Below, piece by piece: positions 35,172 to 42,921 of a DNA stretch of 64,000 bases. Both the position numbers and the translations under genes were made by a program. Each line of letters starts with the position of its first letter. Within the stretch, counting starts at the first letter, position 1. The stretch lies in NCBI GenBank assembly GCA_900541065.1, contig UQIE01000002.1, forward strand, positions 1 through 64,000, given 5' to 3'. The notes under the pieces are model-generated. The model was not told the DNA's origin, did not search any database, and saw only the letters and a program-made list of their open reading frames with translations. The stretch comes from an uncultured Collinsella sp. Lineage in GTDB: Bacteria; Actinomycetota; Coriobacteriia; Coriobacteriales; Coriobacteriaceae.

Positions 35172-35971
35172 TGGAGGCGTTTTCGTTTGGCAGCTACTAT
35201 CCCGGCGATAGTGCGATTCACCGCCTGGACCCGCGAACTAAGTTGCTCCTGGGCTTTGTGTTTCTGATCACGACGCTCACAGTCAGCAGCTTCCGCGGAC
35301 TGGCCCCGGTCGCAATTTTCGTTGTGCTGACCTATGCCGTGTCTCGGGTGCCGGTTCGTCGCGTTCTGTCGTCGATGGCGCCGCTGCTGGCAATCGTCGT
35401 CGTGGTCGCGGTGCTCAACTTGTTTACCGATCAGAGTGGGCGCATCCTGTGGCAGCTCGGCTTTCTGCAGATAAGCGAGGGCTCACTGCGTTCTGCCGCC
35501 TTTATGGCGTGCCGCCTGACGTTGATGATGGCCGGCATGAGCGCCATTACACTCACCACGCCGACGCTCGACCTCACCGCGGGCTTTGAGCGCCTGCTCG
35601 CGCCGTTTGCGCGTGTGGGACTTCCTGCGCACGAGCTCGGCATGATCATGGGTATCGCGCTACGCTTTATGCCGCAGTTTGCCACTGAGATGAAACAGAC
35701 GGCCGATGCACAGGCAAGCCGCGGCGCGCGCGTGACGGGCGGTCCGCTCGGCGGCGTGCGTATGCTCGGCAGTGTGGCGATTCCGCTGTTCACGGGCGTG
35801 TTCCGCCATGCCGAGACGCTGTCTGCCGCCATGGATGCACGCTGCTATCACGGCGAGCAGGGCCGCACGCGCCTGCATGCGCTTGCATTTGGCCGCGGCG
35901 ATGCGTTGGCGGCGGTGGTGACGGCGTTGCTGCTCATCTGCGTCATCGTCATCAACCTTCAACTTGTTTAG
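35171..35971 (+). CDS. ecfT: ECF transporter transmembrane protein EcfT
   Basis: 266 residues. N-terminal hydrophobic helices (LDPRTKLLLGFVFLITTLTV...) and the ATPase-coupling motif ADAQASRGAR near 178 identify EcfT. It couples ATP hydrolysis to toppling of the S component. Last gene of the riboswitch-controlled operon ribU-ecfAA'-ecfT; its start overlaps the preceding stop by one base. Confidence 0.93.
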   Translation: MEAFSFGSYYPGDSAIHRLDPRTKLLLGFVFLITTLTVSSFRGLAPVAIFVVLTYAVSRVPVRRVLSSMAPLLAIVVVVAVLNLFTDQSGRILWQLGFLQISEGSLRSAAFMACRLTLMMAGMSAITLTTPTLDLTAGFERLLAPFARVGLPAHELGMIMGIALRFMPQFATEMKQTADAQASRGARVTGGPLGGVRMLGSVAIPLFTGVFRHAETLSAAMDARCYHGEQGRTRLHALAFGRGDALAAVVTALLLICVIVINLQLV

Positions 35972-36001
35972 GCGCGATTCGAGCGCAAGAAAGGGGTCCC
36001 T

Positions 36002-36448
36002 ATGACCGACAACGACCGCACGGCTCAGCTTGAGCGCGCCTGTTCGTATCTCAGGCGCATTCCGGCGTGGTATCTAGCCACGACCGATGTGACGGACGGG
36101 CATCAGCCTCGCGTGAGGCCGTTTTCGTTTGCCATGGTCGATGACGGTAAGTTGTGGTTTTGCACGTCGCGCGACAAGGACGTGTGGGCGGAGCTGAGCG
36201 CGAATCCCAAGTTTGAGGTATCGGGCTGGAAGCCGGGGGAATGTTGGATCGTATTGACCGGCGAAGCCGCACTTGAGGACGACGCAGTTGCGAGCGACAA
36301 GGTGCGTCAAGCGGGTTTTAAGCACATGGTGGGCATTGGCGAGGAACACGAGAGTGCCAACGACGGCCGCCTTGCTTTCTTTTCGGTCCGCAATATTGCC
36401 GCGCGCTTCTGTGATATCGACGGCAGCGAGGAGCGCCTGGAGCTCTAG
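36002..36448 (+). CDS. Pyridoxamine 5'-phosphate oxidase-family protein (copy 1)
   Basis: 148 residues with a split-barrel flavin-binding fold: CSYLRRIPAWYLATTD, QPRVRPFSFAMVDDGKLWFCTSRDKDVWAEL. It resembles small FMN-binding PNPOx-like proteins that are mostly uncharacterised. AAGGGG precedes the ATG. It lies just after a riboflavin transporter operon, and the second, related copy begins 44 bases later. An electron-transfer or cofactor-binding role is possible. Confidence 0.82.
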   Translation: MTDNDRTAQLERACSYLRRIPAWYLATTDVTDGHQPRVRPFSFAMVDDGKLWFCTSRDKDVWAELSANPKFEVSGWKPGECWIVLTGEAALEDDAVASDKVRQAGFKHMVGIGEEHESANDGRLAFFSVRNIAARFCDIDGSEERLEL

Positions 36449-36492
36449 CTCGCACAAACCAGGTTCCCAAACTAGCTAGTACAGGAGGAAAC

Positions 36493-36903
36493 GTGGACGG
36501 ATTGAATACGGTTTTGGAGTATCTGACGTCGGTGCCGGCGTGGTATCTGGCGACGAGCGTGGACGGACAGCCACATGTGCGTCCGTTCTCGTTTGCACAG
36601 ATTCAGGACGGCAAACTGTGGTTTGTAACGGCGCGCACCAAAGATGTGTGGCAGGAGCTGCTGCAAAACCAGCGCTTTGAGGCCACGAGTTGGTGGCCGG
36701 GCCATGGCTGGCTCATCTTGCGCGGGCGTGCCGGCTTGGATGACCGGGCTTTAGACGAAATGCGCGAAGCCGGGTGGAAGCATCTAGAGCACCTGGGCGA
36801 GCACTATGAGGGGCCTAACGACCCCACGCTCGTCTTCTTTAGCGTCGAGGATCCCGAGGCTTTTATCTGCAATCACGACGAATGGGTGCCGGTCGAGCTC
36901 TAG
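36493..36903 (+). CDS. Pyridoxamine 5'-phosphate oxidase-family protein (copy 2)
   Basis: 136 residues, paralogous to the preceding gene along its length (EYLTSVPAWYLATSV, PHVRPFSFAQIQDGKLWFVTARTKDVWQEL). Start GTG with AGGAGG. Probably a tandem duplicate. Followed by a large perfect hairpin (36941-36994) that likely ends the transcript. Confidence 0.82.
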   Translation: MDGLNTVLEYLTSVPAWYLATSVDGQPHVRPFSFAQIQDGKLWFVTARTKDVWQELLQNQRFEATSWWPGHGWLILRGRAGLDDRALDEMREAGWKHLEHLGEHYEGPNDPTLVFFSVEDPEAFICNHDEWVPVEL

Positions 36904-36940
36904 CCGGCTGGCTCATCCTAACAACTTGGTTTTCGCATGG

Positions 36941-36994
36941 GCGGGCCCCGTATTGCCCGGTGCCGTTAGGAGCGCCGGTCAATACGGGGCCCGC
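36941..36994 (+). terminator. Large hairpin, probable transcript end
   Basis: A perfect 15-bp stem GCGGGCCCCGTATTG/CAATACGGGGCCCGC (36941-36955, 36980-36994) with a second inner stem (CCGG...CCGG). The T-run is weak, so it may also be a repeat element. Confidence 0.5.
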
Positions 36995-37038
36995 TCCATT
37001 TGTCAATTCCTTCAAGCGAATGTGTCGGGAATGTTTCA

Positions 37039-37075
37039 ATGCATGAATATGCAAGCCATTTACGTGTTCATGCAT
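37039..37075. promoter_or_regulatory. Candidate ArgR operator upstream of argC
   Basis: ATGCATGAA (37039-37047) and its exact reverse complement TTCATGCAT (37067-37075) lie about 85-120 bases before argC. The left one is part of CATGAATATGCA, close to the TGAATAT half-sites of ARG boxes. Regulation by ArgR is inferred. Confidence 0.4.
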
Positions 37076-37160
37076 CTTTTGGTGCTAAAGTTTCAACCCA
37101 CTTCATAACGACCACTGCGAAATGCGCATCGGTGCATAAATCGCAGACAAGGAGTCTGAT

Positions 37161-38231
37161 ATGTCATTGAAGGTTGGAATCGTCGGCGCGGCTGGATATG
37201 CCGGAGCCGAGCTCATTCGCCTCGTGCTCGGCCATCCCGAGTTTGAACTTGTTGCCATTACGTCCAACGCCGATGCCGGCCAGCCGCTGTCCGCGGTGTA
37301 TCCGAGCTTTGCTGGCGTGAGCGATCTGGTTTTCACCACGCATGACGCCCCCGAGCTTAAGAGCTGCGATGCGGTTTTTCTTGCCGTGCCGCACACGGCT
37401 GCCATGGCACAGGTGCCCGCGCTGCTTGCATCGGGCGTCTCCTGCTTTGATCTTTCGGCCGACTACCGCCTGAACGACGCGTCCGTCTTTGAGACGTGGT
37501 ATGCCGCCGAGCATACGAGCTCCGAGCTGCTCAAGACCCGTGCCTTTGGCCTGCCCGAGCTATTCTGCCGGGACTTGGAGGCCGCCGCATCCGACCATGC
37601 CGACGGCAAACCCGTGCTGGTCGCCTGCGCCGGTTGCTATCCCACCGCAACGAGCCTTGCCGCCGCGCCCGCCGTGCGCGCTGGCTGGGTTGCCCAGAGC
37701 GGCCCCGTGATCGTTGATGCCATCAGCGGTGTGACGGGTGCCGGCAAGTCCTGCAACGCTCGTACGCATTTTTGCAGCGCTGACGAGAACTTGGAAGCCT
37801 ACGGCGTGGGCAAGCATCGCCACACGCCCGAGATTGAGCAAATCCTTGGCCTGACCGATCGCGTCGTCTTCACCCCGCATCTGGCACCGCTCAAGCGCGG
37901 CCTGCTCTCCACGGTGACGCTGCCGCTCACGCCGCAGGTCATCGACTCCCTGGCTCTTGAGGATGTCGTCGACTATTACAAGCAGTTCTACGCTGGACGC
38001 ACCTTTGTGCGTGTGCTCGACGCCGGCCAGCAGCCCAAGACGGCTTCGGTCGTTGGAACCAACGCCGCCCAGATTGGCCTTGCGCTCAACAAACGCGCGG
38101 GCGTGCTGGTGGCGACGGGCGCTATCGACAATCTGTGCAAGGGCGCTGCGGGCCAAGCAGTCCAGTGTGCCAATATCGTCTTTGGCTTTGACGAGCGACG
38201 AGGCTTGCCCACAGTGGCGTGCCCGGTGTAG
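37161..38231 (+). CDS. argC: N-acetyl-gamma-glutamyl-phosphate reductase
   Basis: 356 residues. N-terminal NADP-binding GIVGAAGYAGAELIRLV and catalytic Cys in CAGCYPTATSLA near residue 160. It reduces N-acetylglutamyl phosphate to the semialdehyde in arginine synthesis. First gene of argCJBD, with AAGGAG upstream. Confidence 0.95.
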   Translation: MSLKVGIVGAAGYAGAELIRLVLGHPEFELVAITSNADAGQPLSAVYPSFAGVSDLVFTTHDAPELKSCDAVFLAVPHTAAMAQVPALLASGVSCFDLSADYRLNDASVFETWYAAEHTSSELLKTRAFGLPELFCRDLEAAASDHADGKPVLVACAGCYPTATSLAAAPAVRAGWVAQSGPVIVDAISGVTGAGKSCNARTHFCSADENLEAYGVGKHRHTPEIEQILGLTDRVVFTPHLAPLKRGLLSTVTLPLTPQVIDSLALEDVVDYYKQFYAGRTFVRVLDAGQQPKTASVVGTNAAQIGLALNKRAGVLVATGAIDNLCKGAAGQAVQCANIVFGFDERRGLPTVACPV

Positions 38232-38365
38232 CACATTCGATTGTTAACGATTTGGTAGTCGGGCATCGAGTGGGGCGCCACTCTTAAGCTGGTCTCATGA
38301 TTACGACTGGCATGGCGCACCAACCGATGTCCGTTTTTTGTTTGACATAAGGAGTCATAAAGACG

Positions 38366-39634
38366 ATGAATACCGACCTGATTGATATCAAGATTCGCGC
38401 CGTCGAGGGTGGCGTTACGGCAGCGGCCGGCTTTAAGGCCGCAGGCATCCACGCTGGGTTCCGCAAGAACCCCGAGCGTCTGGATTACGCGCTCGTCGTG
38501 CCCGATAAACCCTGTCCCGGTGCTGGCGTGTTTACCACCAATCGCTTTTGCGCGGCGCCCGTGCAGGTGAGCCGTGCCAACTTGGGCGGTGCCGACAAGG
38601 GCTATGGCGTCATCGCCGGCGTTTCGGTCAACTCTGGCAATGCCAACGCCGCCACGGGTGAGACCGGCCTTGCATGCGCGCGCGAGACGTGCAGCATCGC
38701 ATCGCAGGTCATCGGCTGCGAACCCCAGCAGATTCTGGTCGCCTCCACGGGTGTGATTGGCCAGATTCTGCCGATCGACACGTTTGAGACCGCCATTCCT
38801 GCTGCCTACGAGGCGCTCTCCGCCCACGGTGGCGCCGATGCCGCTCGCGCCATCATGACGACTGACACGCACTCCAAGGAGTACGCCGTGTCCTATGTCA
38901 GCGAGGCTGCGGGTCATGCGGGCAATGTCTATACGGTAGGCGGAATGTGCAAGGGCTCGGGCATGATCATGCCCAACATGGCCACCATGATCGCAGTTAT
39001 CACCACCGATGCCCCCGTCGAGCCTGCGGCACTTCATGCCCTGCTGCTCTCGACCGTCAAGCAGACCTTTAACAAGGTAACGGTCGATTCCGACACCTCG
39101 ACCAACGACACCTGCATCATGCTTGCCTCCGGCGCCGCTGCCGCAGATGCCGAGCCTATCGTCGAGGGCTCCGATGCCTTCGACGAGTTGGCATTTGCCG
39201 TGCACGAGGTGTGCGAGAGCCTGGCGCGCAATATCGCCGCCGATGGTGAGGGCGCATCCAAGCTTGTTACGGTCAACGTTACCGGCGCCGTGAACGACGA
39301 GGAAGCCGATATCGCCGCTCGCGCCGTTGCCAACTCGCCGCTCGTTAAGACCTGCATCGCCGGCCACGACTGCAACTGGGGCCGCGTCGCCATGGCACTC
39401 GGCAAGTGCGGCGTGAAGTTAAATCAGGAAGACGTTTCCATCGACATGATGGGCATGCCTGTCTGTCGCGATGGTCTGACTGTTCCCTTTGACGAGGACG
39501 AGGCTCTACGACGTTTCGAGGCGTCCGAGATCGTGGTCTCGGCCGACCTGGGCGCAGGCGACGCGGCAACGACCGTGTGGACCTGCGACCTCACGCATGA
39601 GTACATCTCCATCAACGGCGACTACCGTTCCTAG
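38366..39634 (+). CDS. argJ: Bifunctional ornithine acetyltransferase/N-acetylglutamate synthase
   Basis: 422 residues. The self-cleavage site lies in MIMPNMATMIAVITTDA (Ala-Thr bond, the new N-terminal Thr being the nucleophile). N-terminal GVTAAAGFKAAGIHAG is typical. It recycles the acetyl group in the cyclic arginine pathway. AAGGAGT upstream. Second in the arg operon. Confidence 0.95.
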   Translation: MNTDLIDIKIRAVEGGVTAAAGFKAAGIHAGFRKNPERLDYALVVPDKPCPGAGVFTTNRFCAAPVQVSRANLGGADKGYGVIAGVSVNSGNANAATGETGLACARETCSIASQVIGCEPQQILVASTGVIGQILPIDTFETAIPAAYEALSAHGGADAARAIMTTDTHSKEYAVSYVSEAAGHAGNVYTVGGMCKGSGMIMPNMATMIAVITTDAPVEPAALHALLLSTVKQTFNKVTVDSDTSTNDTCIMLASGAAAADAEPIVEGSDAFDELAFAVHEVCESLARNIAADGEGASKLVTVNVTGAVNDEEADIAARAVANSPLVKTCIAGHDCNWGRVAMALGKCGVKLNQEDVSIDMMGMPVCRDGLTVPFDEDEALRRFEASEIVVSADLGAGDAATTVWTCDLTHEYISINGDYRS

Positions 39635-39715
39635 ATTCCAGGCACGCTGCGCATCTTGCCGCGATTGCGGACAGCGGAGCACGGCGCGATAACGATACGA
39701 AAGACGAGGCACATT

Positions 39716-40696
39716 ATGAAATTCGCACGCGATTGTCGTTCGAGCGAATCCAACGAAGCAACCGCGCAGCTGCTGTTCGAAGCGCTGCCGTGGATTAAGA
39801 ACCTGACCGGCAAGACGGTTGTTATCAAATATGGCGGAGCCGCCATGGTTGATGAGCAGCTGCGCCGCGACGTGATGAGCGACATCGTTTTGCTCAAGAT
39901 CATCGGTATGCGCCCCGTCATCGTGCACGGCGGCGGCAAGGCTATCAACGAGGCGCTGAGCCATTACGATATTCCCGTCGAGTTTAAGAACGGCCAGCGC
40001 GTGACCACGCCGGCGACTATGGATATCGTGCGCGAGGTGCTGGGCGGCAAGGTTAACCAGGAGCTGGTTGCTGCCATCAACCACCACGGCAACCTGGCCG
40101 TGGGCGTGTCGGGCAGCGATGCCGGCACGCTCATCGCCGAGTCGCTCGACCCCGAGCTCGGTCGCGTGGGCAAAGTGACGCACGTCAACACCGACTATAT
40201 CGAGCGCTTACTCGATAGCGAGTACATCCCCGTCATCGCTACCGTCGCGGCGGGGGAGGACGGCGGTTTCTTCAACATCAACGCCGATACCGCCGCCGGT
40301 GCCGTTGCCGCGGCGCTCCACGCGCATAAGGCGATCTTTTTGACCGATGTCGATGGCCTGTACAAGGACTTTAGCGACAAGGACTCGCTTATCTCCAACC
40401 TAACACTCGACGAGGTTAACGAAATGCTCTACGGCGACGAGGTCGATAAGGGCATGATTCCCAAGCTGCGTGCGGCTGTCGATGCGCTTACCGCTGGCGT
40501 GTTCCGAGCCCACATCATTAACGGTACTACGCCGCATTCGCTGCTCCTGGAGCTGCTGACCGATGCCGGCGTCGGCACCGTGATCCATTCCACCGAGACG
40601 GCTTACGAGTTCGATACGCATCCGCATCCGCTTTCGACGTTTGCTGCGCGTCTGACCGAAAACCTTGACGAGGTCGAGAAACTTCAGACGGTCTAG
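39716..40696 (+). CDS. argB: Acetylglutamate kinase
   Basis: 326 residues from ATG 39716. Amino-acid-kinase motifs KTVVIKYGGAAM and VIVHGGG near residues 38-75, and FFNINADTAAGAVAAALHA. It phosphorylates N-acetylglutamate. A 20-residue upstream extension lacks a ribosome site. Somewhat longer at the N-terminus than the E. coli enzyme, as in arginine-inhibited forms. Confidence 0.94.
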   Translation: MKFARDCRSSESNEATAQLLFEALPWIKNLTGKTVVIKYGGAAMVDEQLRRDVMSDIVLLKIIGMRPVIVHGGGKAINEALSHYDIPVEFKNGQRVTTPATMDIVREVLGGKVNQELVAAINHHGNLAVGVSGSDAGTLIAESLDPELGRVGKVTHVNTDYIERLLDSEYIPVIATVAAGEDGGFFNINADTAAGAVAAALHAHKAIFLTDVDGLYKDFSDKDSLISNLTLDEVNEMLYGDEVDKGMIPKLRAAVDALTAGVFRAHIINGTTPHSLLLELLTDAGVGTVIHSTETAYEFDTHPHPLSTFAARLTENLDEVEKLQTV

Positions 40697-40765
40697 CTGA
40701 CCCGCAGCCGCCCCATTCCTGCACCCATAGCCCCGCGCCGGCTGGCGCCCAACGAAAGGCATCCC

Positions 40766-42049
40766 ATGTCACTTGCAGCTCAGCAATCGCTTGAATCCCA
40801 TTACGTTATGCATACCTTTGGCCGCTCTCCGGTCGAGTTTGTCGAGGGTCACGGCATGAAGCTCACCGGCGACGATGGCCGTGAGTACCTCGACTTTCTT
40901 GCCGGCATCGGCGTGTGCAGCCTAGGTCATGGCGACCCGGCTGTGCTCTCGGCGCTCGAGGCACAGACCAAAAAGCTCATGCATGTCTCCAATTACTTCT
41001 ACATCGAGCAGCGCGGACAGGTCGCGGCGCTGCTGTCCAAGCTTGCTAACGACGACGTAGATGGTGCGCGCGTGCTTGCCGATGCCATTGTCGCCGGCGA
41101 TGAGACCACGGCAGCTGCTCTTGGTGCCCCGGCTGCGGATGAGCAGGTTTGGGAGACCTTCTTTGCCAACTCTGGCGCCGAGGCCAACGAGGGCTCGATG
41201 AAGCTCGCGCGCCTGTACGCCAAGCGTGCCGGTAATGGCGGCAACACCATCGTGTGCATGCGCGGCGGGTTCCACGGCCGTACGCTCGAGACCATTGCCG
41301 CCACCATGCAGGATTGGCTGCAGGACAGCTTCCGCCCGCTGCCGGGTGGCTTTGTGGCCTGCACGCCCAACGATGTCGATGAACTGCGTGCGATCTTTAA
41401 GCAGCTGGGCAGTGAAATTTGCGCCGTGATGCTCGAGCCGATCCAAGGTGAGAGTGGCGTGCACCCTATGACCGAGGAGTTTATGGCGGCAGCGCACGAC
41501 CTGGCACACGAAGTGGGCGCCGTGCTTATCGCCGACGAGGTCCAGTGCGGTATCTTCCGCACGGGTAAGCCGTTTGCGTTCCAGACTTATGGCGTGGAGC
41601 CTGACATTATGAGCCTTGCCAAGGGCATTGCTGATGGCGTGCCCATGGGTGCCGTCGTGGCAAAGAAGGAGATTGCCGACGTGTTTAAGCCGGGCGACCA
41701 CGGCTCGACCTTTGGCGGTAGCTGCTTGGCCGTCGCGGCGTGCGCCGCGACGCTTTCCGCGCTTGTGCACGGCGACTACGCTGAGCATGCCGCCAAGGTG
41801 GGCGCCTATATGGAGCAGGCGCTGGCTAAGCTTCCGCATGTGGTAGAGGTGCGTGGCCGTGGCCTGATGCTCGGCTGCGATTTGGATGATGCCGCGGGCG
41901 ACGCGCATGATATTGTTGCCCGCGCGCTGGCTGCCGGTGCCGTGATTAACGCTACGGGTGCCCATACGCTGCGTTTCTTGCCGCCGCTCGTCTGCGAGGA
42001 AGCCGACGTGGACAGTCTGATCGAGATCCTGTCGGGTGTTTTGGGCTAA
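40766..42049 (+). CDS. argD: Acetylornithine aminotransferase
   Basis: 427 residues, class III PLP aminotransferase: FFANSGAEANEGSMKLAR, FHGRTLETIA, IADEVQCGIFRTG and PLP-binding Lys in MSLAKGIADGVPMG. It has an insertion around residues 100-128 (VLADAIVAGDETTAAALGAP) compared with typical ArgD. Last gene of argCJBD; no argF or carbamoyltransferase gene follows in the window. Confidence 0.93.
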   Translation: MSLAAQQSLESHYVMHTFGRSPVEFVEGHGMKLTGDDGREYLDFLAGIGVCSLGHGDPAVLSALEAQTKKLMHVSNYFYIEQRGQVAALLSKLANDDVDGARVLADAIVAGDETTAAALGAPAADEQVWETFFANSGAEANEGSMKLARLYAKRAGNGGNTIVCMRGGFHGRTLETIAATMQDWLQDSFRPLPGGFVACTPNDVDELRAIFKQLGSEICAVMLEPIQGESGVHPMTEEFMAAAHDLAHEVGAVLIADEVQCGIFRTGKPFAFQTYGVEPDIMSLAKGIADGVPMGAVVAKKEIADVFKPGDHGSTFGGSCLAVAACAATLSALVHGDYAEHAAKVGAYMEQALAKLPHVVEVRGRGLMLGCDLDDAAGDAHDIVARALAAGAVINATGAHTLRFLPPLVCEEADVDSLIEILSGVLG

Positions 42050-42405
42050 CGCGGCGCAATAACTCAATTTGGACCGAGTTCCGGACTGCGGACGTGCCCT
42101 ATGCGGCATGATTCAGCGGTCTGGAGCCCGTTTTGCCTTAGATTTGCTAAGGCAGGGAGACCTGCTGGTCAAAAAACATCAAATATGAGTACTGTTACCG
42201 ATTTGGTAGCAGCAATTTTGGACTAATAAGGCCAGATGGCAAGTCGAAATGGCGATGAATACACGATTTTGATCTGACTGTTAGTCCTTATAATGGACAT
42301 ATGTTGCGTAACCTAAGCAAACACTATCTGTTTATATGTTGCAAGCAAAGTAGCAGTACTCATTTTTGCCATTATTTGGCCACGGCCTTTGTGACAGACG
42401 TGCTG
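42050..42405. other. Intergenic region after argD
   Basis: No supported gene. It is AT-richer than its surroundings. It contains an inverted pair (42180-42198 and 42350-42368; TGAGTACTGTTAC against GTAGCAGTACTCA, 17 of 19 bases pairing). Confidence 0.5.
42180..42368. repeat. Inverted pair, GAGTACTG motif
   Basis: CAAATATGAGTACTGTTAC (42180-42198) and GTAGCAGTACTCATTTTTG (42350-42368) are near-perfect reverse complements 151 bases apart. Possible ends of a small mobile or recombination remnant; no coding content between them. Confidence 0.5.
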
Positions 42406-42676
42406 GCGGGTTCGAATCCCATGCGCTGGGCCCAAAAAAGAAAGGCTCCCATTGCTGGGAGCCTATCAAATCAGTGGTGGGCGATGAGGGATGTCCGCGT
42501 GCGGCTCCGCCGCCCGCATCCGCTTCGTCGCTTCGCTCCTCGCGTGCTGCGCTGGAAAACGCTTCGCGTTTCCTCAGCTCCGCACCCTTGCGGGTTCGAA
42601 TCCCATGAAATGGGCCCAAACAAAAACGGTCCCCTTTCGAGGATCGTTTCCAATTCAATGGTGGGCGATGAGGGAT
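42406..42676. repeat. Decayed tandem duplication carrying a tRNA-Val 3' fragment
   Basis: Two blocks recur at an exact 184-base spacing: GCGGGTTCGAATCCCATG (42406 and 42590), TGGGCCCAA (42427 and 42611) and TGGTGGGCGATGAGGGAT (42475 and 42659). The last is the 3' end of tRNA-Val. At 42659 it continues into the intact gene. At 42475 it breaks off into a GC-rich hairpin-filled stretch, so the first copy is a broken tRNA. Each copy also has a terminator-like hairpin (42444-42463, 42625-42648). Confidence 0.75.
42622..42648 (-). terminator. Terminator of tRNA-Val
   Basis: AACGGTCC (42625-42632) pairs with GGATCGTT (42641-42648). Read on the minus strand it is followed by TTTTTG. It lies 14 bases beyond the tRNA 3' end. 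Confidence 0.65.
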
Positions 42677-42734
42677 TCGAACCCCCAGCCTTGTGCGTGT
42701 AAAGCACCTGCGCTAACCGTTGCGCCAATCGCCC
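42662..42734 (-). tRNA. tRNA-Val (anticodon TAC)
   Basis: Read on the minus strand the sequence folds as a cloverleaf: acceptor GGGCGAT/ATCGCCC, D-arm GCGC...GCGC, anticodon stem GTGC/GCAC with loop TTTACAC (anticodon TAC), and T-arm GGGGGTTCGAATCCCTC. CCA is encoded next to it (42661-42659). It reads GTA codons and probably also GTG. Confidence 0.92.
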
Positions 42735-42921
42735 GTGCGGAGAGAGTATAGCAAAACAATCGCCCCATTCACCTCATATCCATTAAAGGTAACCGGCGCG
42801 TGTCACAGCGGAGCTGATTCAGTTGAGATTGCCTGAACATTCCGCCCCTCTTTACGCCCTCGGGTATACTCAAAAGCTACTGATTCGATTTGATGCCCAG
42901 CAACAGCAGAGGGGATAGTAT

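Noticed and set aside
42406..42435. A plus-strand tRNA suggested by GGGTTCGAATCCC followed by CCA
   Set aside because: Only the T-arm-like palindrome is present. No D-arm, anticodon arm or complementary acceptor strand can be placed upstream.
42301..42751. Several short frames around the tRNA-Val region
   Set aside because: They read through tRNA and repeat DNA (GSNPMKW-, RIRTRK-like peptides), a known source of false proteins.
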